A stretch of DNA of 64,000 nucleotides from Polaromonas sp. (GTDB taxonomy: Bacteria; Pseudomonadota; Gammaproteobacteria; Burkholderiales; Burkholderiaceae_C): the NCBI RefSeq assembly GCF_029945685.1, contig NZ_JAQSDA010000009.1, positions 150,853 through 214,852 on the forward strand, written 5' to 3'. This document shows positions 58,304 to 64,000 of this stretch, piece after piece. Under the pieces are notes generated by a model, which made no database searches, was not told the origin of the DNA, and worked only from the letters and a program-made list of their open reading frames with translations. The position numbers and the translations under genes are program-made. Position 1 is the stretch's first letter, and each line of letters begins with the position of its first letter.

Positions 58304-60232
58304 CTAGCTGGACAGGCTTTCCCAGCGCTGCAGCGCCGCCATCAGTTCTTCCTCGATCTTGGTGTTGCGGGCGTTCAGTTCGGCCGCGCGTTTGGCGTTG
58401 CTGGTGTACAGCGTGCCGTCAAACAGCTCCTGCGTTATCGCCTTCTGCTGCGACTCCAGCTGCTGGATCAGCGCCGGCAAGCCGTCGAGTTCCCGCTGCT
58501 CCTTGTAGCTCAGCTTCTTTTTTAATAGCGGATCGCGCACGTCCTTGCTGGCCTCCGGCGTGTTTTTTCCTGCATTTTTGCCGCTGGAGGCGGCGGCCGC
58601 GGCCTTGTTGCCGCCGGTCAGCTGTGCCGCACGTTTGGACTGGGTGAGCCAGTCCGTCACGCCGCCCTCGTACTCGCGCCAGAAGCCCGGGTTCTCCGGC
58701 GTGCCTTCATAGGCGATGGTGCTGGTGACCACGTTGTCGAGGAAGCGCCGGTCGTGGCTGACCAGGAACACCGTGCCTTCGTAGTTCTGCAGCAGGTCTT
58801 CCAGCAGTTCCAGCGTGTCGATGTCCAGGTCGTTGGTGGGTTCGTCGAGCACCAGCACATTGGCCGGCCGCGCGAACAGGCGCGCCAGCAGCAGCCGGTT
58901 GCGTTCGCCCCCGCTCAGGCTGCGCACCGGCGAGCGGGCGCGCTCGGGGCTGAACAAAAAATCGGTCAGGTAACTCTTGACGTGTTTTTTCTGGCCGTTG
59001 ATTTCGACCCACTCGCTGCCCGGGCTGATGAAGTCTTCCAGCGTCGCGTCCAGGTCCAGCGCGTCGCGCATCTGGTCGAAGTAGGCGACCTGCAGGTTGG
59101 CGCCCTGGCGGATCTTCCCGGGCGGCGTGGTCACGTCAGGCTGCAGCTCGCCCAGGATCAGCTTGAGCAGCGTGCTTTTGCCGGCGCCGTTGGGGCCGAG
59201 CAGGCCGACCTTGTCACCGCGCAGCAGCGTGGCGCTGAAGTTGTTGACGATGATCTTCTCGGCACCCGGGTGGCCAAAACTTTTCGTCACATTCGTCAGT
59301 TCGGCCACGATCTTGCCGCTCTTGTCGCCGCTGGAGACGTCCAGGTTGACCCGGCCCACCGCATCGCGCCGCGCCGAGCGGTTGTCGCGCAGGGCTTCGA
59401 GCCGGCCGATACGCGCCACGCTGCGCGTGCGCCGCGCTTCCACGCCCTTGCGGATCCACACCTCTTCCTGCGCCAGCAGCTTGTCGGCCTTGGCGTTGAT
59501 GACGGCTTCCTGCGCCATCTGTTCTTCCTTTTGCAGCAGGTACTGGGCAAAGTTGCCGGGGTAGCTCAGCAGCTTGCCGCGGTCCAGCTCGACGATGACG
59601 GTGGCCACCTGGTCCAGAAAGGCCCGGTCGTGGGTGATGGTGATGATGCTGCCGTTGAAGTTGACCAGCAGTTCTTCGAGCCAGGCGATCGAATCGAGAT
59701 CCAGGTGGTTGGTCGGCTCATCGAGCAGCAGCACGTCGGGTTTGGCCACCAGCGCCTGGGCCAGCGCCACCCGCTTTTTGGTGCCGCCCGAGAGCGAACC
59801 GACGATGGCGTCCTTGTCCAGGTGCAGGCGGTGCAGGGTTTCCTCGACACGCTGTTCCCAGTTCCAGCCGTCCAGCGCCTCGATTTCCGACTGCAGGGCG
59901 TCCAGGTCGGTGTGTTCGTCGGCCGCCAGGTACATCTCCACCACGTGCCTGGTCCTTGCCAGTCCTGCGCTGGCAGCTATGAAAACAGTAGCATGCGGGT
60001 CCAGGCTGGGCTCCTGCGGCACGTAGGCGATGCGCAGGTTCTGCTGCAGCTGCAAGGTGCCGTCATCGGGCTTTTCCAGGCCCGCGAGGATTTTGAGCAG
60101 GGACGATTTGCCGGTGCCGTTGCGGCCGATCAGGCCGATGCGCTGGTTCGGTTCCAGCGAAAAATCTGCGTGGTCCAGCAGTGCGACGTGCCCAAAAGCG
60201 AGTTGAGCGTCAAGAAGTGTAATTAGTGCCAT
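58304..60232 (-). CDS. uup: Uup, ABC-F family ATPase
   Basis: The 642-residue protein has two ABC domains: Walker [15 protein letters not shown] and [14 protein letters not shown], signatures [15 protein letters not shown] and [15 protein letters not shown], joined by the ABC-F linker. The C-terminal coiled coil ([21 protein letters not shown]...) is that of Uup. Uup acts on ribosomes and on branched DNA intermediates. Two copies of the 17-bp element lie inside the gene. Confidence 0.93.
   Translation of the reverse strand: MALITLLDAQLAFGHVALLDHADFSLEPNQRIGLIGRNGTGKSSLLKILAGLEKPDDGTLQLQQNLRIAYVPQEPSLDPHATVFIAASAGLARTRHVVEMYLAADEHTDLDALQSEIEALDGWNWEQRVEETLHRLHLDKDAIVGSLSGGTKKRVALAQALVAKPDVLLLDEPTNHLDLDSIAWLEELLVNFNGSIITITHDRAFLDQVATVIVELDRGKLLSYPGNFAQYLLQKEEQMAQEAVINAKADKLLAQEEVWIRKGVEARRTRSVARIGRLEALRDNRSARRDAVGRVNLDVSSGDKSGKIVAELTNVTKSFGHPGAEKIIVNNFSATLLRGDKVGLLGPNGAGKSTLLKLILGELQPDVTTPPGKIRQGANLQVAYFDQMRDALDLDATLEDFISPGSEWVEINGQKKHVKSYLTDFLFSPERARSPVRSLSGGERNRLLLARLFARPANVLVLDEPTNDLDIDTLELLEDLLQNYEGTVFLVSHDRRFLDNVVTSTIAYEGTPENPGFWREYEGGVTDWLTQSKRAAQLTGGNKAAAAASSGKNAGKNTPEASKDVRDPLLKKKLSYKEQRELDGLPALIQQLESQQKAITQELFDGTLYTSNAKRAAELNARNTKIEEELMAALQRWESLSS
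58513..58529. repeat. 17-bp element, copy 10, inside uup
   Basis: GCTTCTTTTTTAATAGC; on the minus strand it encodes the LLKKKL start of the Uup C-terminal coiled coil. Confidence 0.55.
59976..59992. repeat. 17-bp element, copy 11, inside uup
   Basis: GCTATGAAAACAGTAGC; on the minus strand it encodes ATVFIAAS in the first ABC domain. Confidence 0.6.
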
Positions 60233-60374
60233 GTTGTCAGGGATTATCCGGGTGCGCCATTTCGCATGCTGGTTTTCGGGCTTTGGGAGATGGGGGCGGG
60301 ATGGCTATAGTGCAATGGACATCAGTTGTGGGCGGCCGCTTGCGCCGTGCCTGCCCGACACCACCGGACGTTTT

Positions 60375-60854
60375 ATGGAACTACAAATCAACGGCCAGTC
60401 CGTGCAGGTGGACGCCGACCCGGCCATGCCTTTGCTGTGGGTGCTGCGCGACCTGCTCAACATGACGGGCACCAAGTTCGGCTGCGGTGTGGCGGCCTGC
60501 GGGGCGTGTACCGTGCGGGTGGACGGGCAGGCCGTGCGCTCTTGTGTCACACCGGTGGCCACGGTGGCCGGCAAGCGCATCCAGACCATCGAGGCGCTGG
60601 GCACGCCGGCCAAACCCCATGCCCTGCAACGCGCCTGGATCGCCGAGCAGGTGCCGCAATGCGGCTACTGCCAGTCGGGCATGTTGATGGCGGCGGCGGC
60701 CCTGCTCGAGAAGACGCCCAGACCGACCGATGCCGACATTGATGCCGCCATGACCAACATCTGCCGCTGCGGGACTTACCAACGCGTCCGTCTGGCGATC
60801 AAGCGGGCCGCAGACATGGGCGGGGTCCGGGCGCCCTTGAAGAGGCGCGCATGA
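60375..60854 (+). CDS. (2Fe-2S) subunit of a molybdenum hydroxylase (IorA-type)
   Basis: The 159-residue protein from 60375 has the two iron-sulfur clusters of the xanthine oxidase small subunit: [11 protein letters not shown]...C in the N-terminal ferredoxin fold and QCGYCQSGM...NICRCGTY in the helical domain. It forms a two-subunit enzyme with the next gene, with which it overlaps by four bases. It resembles isoquinoline 1-oxidoreductase-type enzymes more than xanthine dehydrogenase because no FAD subunit is present. Confidence 0.9.
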   Translation: MELQINGQSVQVDADPAMPLLWVLRDLLNMTGTKFGCGVAACGACTVRVDGQAVRSCVTPVATVAGKRIQTIEALGTPAKPHALQRAWIAEQVPQCGYCQSGMLMAAAALLEKTPRPTDADIDAAMTNICRCGTYQRVRLAIKRAADMGGVRAPLKRRA

Positions 60855-63121
60855 AAAGAAGGACCTGGCTGCTCAGCGCGGCGGGCGCCGCCGGTGCCCT
60901 GATCGTCGGCTGGGGTGCGCTGCCGCCGCGCGCGCGCACCGGTTCCGGCCGGCTCTGGCAGCCTGCCGACGGGGAGGTGGCGCTCAACGGCTGGATCAAG
61001 ATCACCGCCGACGGTTCGGTGGTGCTGGCCATGCCGCGCAGCGAGATGGGCCAGGGCGTGCACACCGCCCTGCCCATGCTGGTGGCCGAAGAGCTGGATG
61101 TGCCGCTGTCGCGGGTCCGTCTGGAGCAGGCCGGCGCCGACAGCATTTACGGCAATGTCGCGATGCTGGTCGCCAGCCTGCCGTTTCATCCCTTCGAGCT
61201 CGAAAACCGCCCGTTCAAGGTTCAGGCGGGCGAGTGGGTGGTTCGCAAACTGGCGCGTGAGCTGGGCATCAACGCCACCGGCGGATCCAGCAGTGTGGCC
61301 GACGCCTGGCTGGTGCTGCGCACGGCGGCCGCCACGGCGCGCGCCTCCCTGCTGGGCGCGGCTTCGCTGCAGTGGCGCCTGCCGGTGGCCGAGTTCACCG
61401 TCAGCAAGGGCGTGATTTCGCATCCTTCGGGCAAATCCGCGCATTATGGTGAGCTGGCCCGCTTTGCCGCCGCCACGCCGCCGGGCAGCGTGACGCTCAA
61501 GGCGCGCGAGAACTGGACGGTCATTGGCCGGAATGAAGCGCGCAAGGACATTCCCGCCAAGGTCGATGGCACGGCCCGCTACGGGCTCGATGTGCGTTTG
61601 CCCGGGATGCTGTACGCGGCGCTCCGCCTGTGTCCGATGCTGGGCGGTGCACCGGGCGCGATCGATGTGAACGCGGCGCTGGCCATGCCTGGGGTGGAAC
61701 GCCTGGTGCGCCTGCCTGCTTTTGCCGGTTCCACCGCGGGCTTTGCCGTGGTGGGAAAAAGCTGGTGGCAGTGCCAACAGGCCGCGCTGGCGGTGCCGGT
61801 GGACTGGCACCAGCGCCCGGCCGGCGCGCTCGACTCGCGCCAGATCGCGATAGAGCTGGAGGCCGCCTTGCAGGGGGAAAATGGAGAGGAGGGCTTCACC
61901 TTCTACGAGAAGGGGTCCGCGGACCAGGCCGAGGCGGGCGCCGCCCGCAAGCTGGAGGCGGTGTACCGCGCGCCCTATCTGGCGCACGCCGCGCTGGAGC
62001 CGATGAACTGCACGGCGCAGGTCAGGGACGGCAAGGTCTTTCTCTGGGTGCCCACCCAGGTGCCGCAAATGGGCGCGGCGATTGCCGCGCGGGTGGCCGG
62101 TGTGGCGGTGGAGGATGTCAGCGTCATCGTCACCCTGCTGGGCGGCGGTTTTGGCCGCCGGCTGGAGGTGGACTACGTCGCCCAGGCCGTCCGGGTGGCC
62201 ATGGAATGCGGCGGTCGGCCGGTGCAACTGATCTGGTCCCGCGAAGAAGACACCACCCACGACTTTTACCGGCCCATGCATGTGGCCAGGCTGGTCGCGG
62301 CGGTGGACGCCCAGGGCCAGCCCGTCAGCCTGCGTATCCGGTCGGCCGGGGACGCCATCAGCCCGCGCTGGATGGAACGCGGTCTGCCCATGCTGGCCGG
62401 CCCCGTCGACACGCCCGACAAAACCACGGCCGAGGGCCTGTTTGACTTGCCTTACGGCTTTGCCCATCAGCACATGTCGCATGTGGCCACCCGCAAGAGC
62501 GTGCCTGTCGGCTTCTGGCGCTCCGTGGGGCACTCGCACAATGCCTTTTTCTCGGAAAGTTTTATCGACGAGCTGGCGGTTGCGTTGCAGCAGGACCCGC
62601 TGGCACTGCGCCGGTTGCTGCTCAAGGATGCGCCGCGCTACCTGGCCGTGCTGGAGCTGGCAGCGACCCAGGCCGCATGGGGAGGAAAACTGCTCCCGGG
62701 TCGGGCCAGGGGCATCGCGCTGCATGAGTCGTTTGGCTCCATCGTGGCGCAGGTCGCCGAGGTCTCGCTGGTCGACGGGCAGCCGCGGGTAGACCGGGTA
62801 GTGTGTGCCGTGGACTGCGGTACCGTGGTCAACCCGGGCATCGTTGCCCAGCAAATGGAAAGTGCCGTGGTGTTTGCGCTGACGGCCGCCTTGTATGGCA
62901 AGGTCGACATCCACGGCGGCGTGGTGCAACAGAAGAACTTCCCCGACTACCGGATGCTGCAGCTGGCGCAGGCGCCCCTGGTTCAGACTCATCTGGTGGC
63001 CAGTACCCGGCCTCCTGGAGGTGTGGGCGAGCCGGGCGTGCCACCGCTCGCGCCCGCCGTTTCCAACGCCCTGTTTGCACTGACCGGAACGAGATTGCGG
63101 TCCCTGCCGCTGGTCCTCTAG
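60851..63121 (+). CDS. Molybdopterin subunit of a molybdenum hydroxylase (IorB-type)
   Basis: The 756-residue protein starts with a twin-arginine-like [16 protein letters not shown] signal, so the enzyme is exported with its partner. Later regions include [35 protein letters not shown] and [14 protein letters not shown] with the catalytic Glu. Such enzymes hydroxylate N-heterocycles or oxidise aldehydes; the substrate is unknown. There are about 200 bases between its stop and the rRNA promoter. Confidence 0.9.
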   Translation: MKRRTWLLSAAGAAGALIVGWGALPPRARTGSGRLWQPADGEVALNGWIKITADGSVVLAMPRSEMGQGVHTALPMLVAEELDVPLSRVRLEQAGADSIYGNVAMLVASLPFHPFELENRPFKVQAGEWVVRKLARELGINATGGSSSVADAWLVLRTAAATARASLLGAASLQWRLPVAEFTVSKGVISHPSGKSAHYGELARFAAATPPGSVTLKARENWTVIGRNEARKDIPAKVDGTARYGLDVRLPGMLYAALRLCPMLGGAPGAIDVNAALAMPGVERLVRLPAFAGSTAGFAVVGKSWWQCQQAALAVPVDWHQRPAGALDSRQIAIELEAALQGENGEEGFTFYEKGSADQAEAGAARKLEAVYRAPYLAHAALEPMNCTAQVRDGKVFLWVPTQVPQMGAAIAARVAGVAVEDVSVIVTLLGGGFGRRLEVDYVAQAVRVAMECGGRPVQLIWSREEDTTHDFYRPMHVARLVAAVDAQGQPVSLRIRSAGDAISPRWMERGLPMLAGPVDTPDKTTAEGLFDLPYGFAHQHMSHVATRKSVPVGFWRSVGHSHNAFFSESFIDELAVALQQDPLALRRLLLKDAPRYLAVLELAATQAAWGGKLLPGRARGIALHESFGSIVAQVAEVSLVDGQPRVDRVVCAVDCGTVVNPGIVAQQMESAVVFALTAALYGKVDIHGGVVQQKNFPDYRMLQLAQAPLVQTHLVASTRPPGGVGEPGVPPLAPAVSNALFALTGTRLRSLPLVL

Positions 63122-63622
63122 GACAGCCCGGCGTGGGGGGGGGGGCACGCTGCGTGGGCTGGTGAAAGCTTGAAGCCAGGGGTATGAGCTGCGGTTTCCA
63201 ACATTTTTTCTCGCAACCCCCAGAAAACAGTGCTATAGTCGATGGCTCTGCTGATGAAACAGCGACTCGCCAAAGGCGGTTCTGGTCAGAAGGCAGAAAC
63301 AAAAAAGCTTCAAAAAAGTTTGACTGTGATGAAAAATCCGGTATATAATTTGAGGCTCAGCTGATTACAGCTAACGACGAAAGCGAAGCCGCCAAGCGGT
63401 GACGAAGGTAGTCAGGATCATTAAAAATTTACAGCCGATAAGTATGGGCGTTTGAAGGCGATTGCCAGGCGAAGTCAGCGAAAGCTGATCAGCCAAAGTC
63501 TTTTGACTTTAAACGCTCATGGAGATAGAAAAAGTGAAATCGTCAAGATTTCTCTTCAATTCCGTTTTTATGAGTTTCTTCCCGCAGTCAAATGCGGGGA
63601 GTTGAAAATTATTGCAGTGATT
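63122..63622 (+). other. rRNA operon upstream region and leader
   Basis: No protein gene is supported here. A weaker promoter-like TGCTATAGT at 63231 precedes the main promoter. The leader from about 63357 contains hairpins and a boxA-like ATCATTAAAAATTTACAG at 63418, part of the anti-termination signal of betaproteobacterial rRNA operons. The two stem strands around 63460-63510 probably pair with sequence after the 16S for RNase III processing. Confidence 0.75.
63320..63349 (+). promoter_or_regulatory. rRNA operon promoter
   Basis: TTGACT (63320-63325) and TATAAT (63344-63349) are separated by 18 bases, with A-runs (AAAAAAGCTTCAAAAAAG) directly upstream as an UP element. Confidence 0.85.

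Positions 63623-64000
<378 letters not shown>

Noticed and set aside
60776..63148. Very long minus-strand frame opposite the molybdenum hydroxylase large subunit
   Set aside because: The opposite strand encodes clear molybdopterin-enzyme motifs; this frame is Arg/His/Gln-rich with no domain.

Overview
The window looks like a chromosome segment of a betaproteobacterium of the order Burkholderiales, most likely family Comamonadaceae (Polaromonas/Rhodoferax-like). This rests on the start of a 16S rRNA gene with betaproteobacterial sequence at the right end, the high G+C housekeeping genes, and short interspersed repeats of a kind I associate with that family. The genus call is inference.

Region 1 (1 to about 10.6 kb) is the end of an integrative conjugative element: the tail of trbL, then trbF, trbG, trbI and a DUF2274 gene. 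It is followed by accessory genes that look defence-related. These are a nucleotidyltransferase toxin and AbiEi-type antitoxin arranged tail to tail, a 530-bp gene-free stretch with four perfect long palindromes, a PD-(D/E)xK-like protein, a HEPN-type protein, and a zinc-finger plus GNAT protein resembling eukaryotic cohesin acetyltransferases. Two small genes and a strong terminator close the region.

Region 2 (about 10.6 to 11.6 kb) has no convincing gene and probably holds the element/chromosome border. Region 3 (11.6 to 25.6 kb) is a thiosulfate/sulfide oxidation locus. It holds an ArsR-type regulator with SqrR/BigR-like cysteines, a DsrE-like lipoprotein, flavocytochrome c sulfide dehydrogenase (fccAB), a YeeE/YedE transporter, two metallo-beta-lactamase-fold proteins, a thioredoxin-like protein, a small cytochrome c, and soxCDYZAX plus soxB. 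Four ATTC-N9-GA(A/T) sites lie in front of the regulator, fccA and soxC and suggest one shared regulon. SoxAX and SoxB, SoxYZ and SoxCD form the periplasmic thiosulfate-oxidising system, and FccAB feeds in sulfide.

Region 4 (25.9 to 46.2 kb) is mostly housekeeping: phospholipase A, an orphan PhnD-like binding protein, a Rep/UvrD helicase, an AEC transporter, priA, hemE, a lipoprotein, a dsbD operon, an alanyl-tRNA editing protein, a radical SAM protein, a creatininase-family protein, a sorbosone-dehydrogenase-like lipoprotein, cutA and a histidine phosphatase. Region 5 (46.2 to 55.4 kb) is a tightly packed ten-gene minus-strand operon. It encodes two LysE exporters, a DMT exporter, an aminotransferase, a threonine dehydratase, a PhzF-type isomerase, a GST and small enzymes, and is divergent from a MocR-type regulator. 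Region 6 (55.4 to 64 kb) carries an acetyltransferase, a small membrane protein, a phospholipase D lipoprotein, uup, a two-gene molybdenum hydroxylase, and the promoter, leader and first ~378 bases of an rRNA operon.

Three repeat families are spread through the chromosomal part: a ~90-bp G+C-rich element at the 3' ends of three minus-strand genes, a 17-bp GCTAT...TAGC element with at least eleven copies, many inside genes, and a CCTGAGCCTGTCGAAG element that adds the peptide STGSGQ to one protein twice. I noticed none of them in the first 11 kb, which supports the border call. No tRNA, CRISPR array or insertion sequence was recognised.
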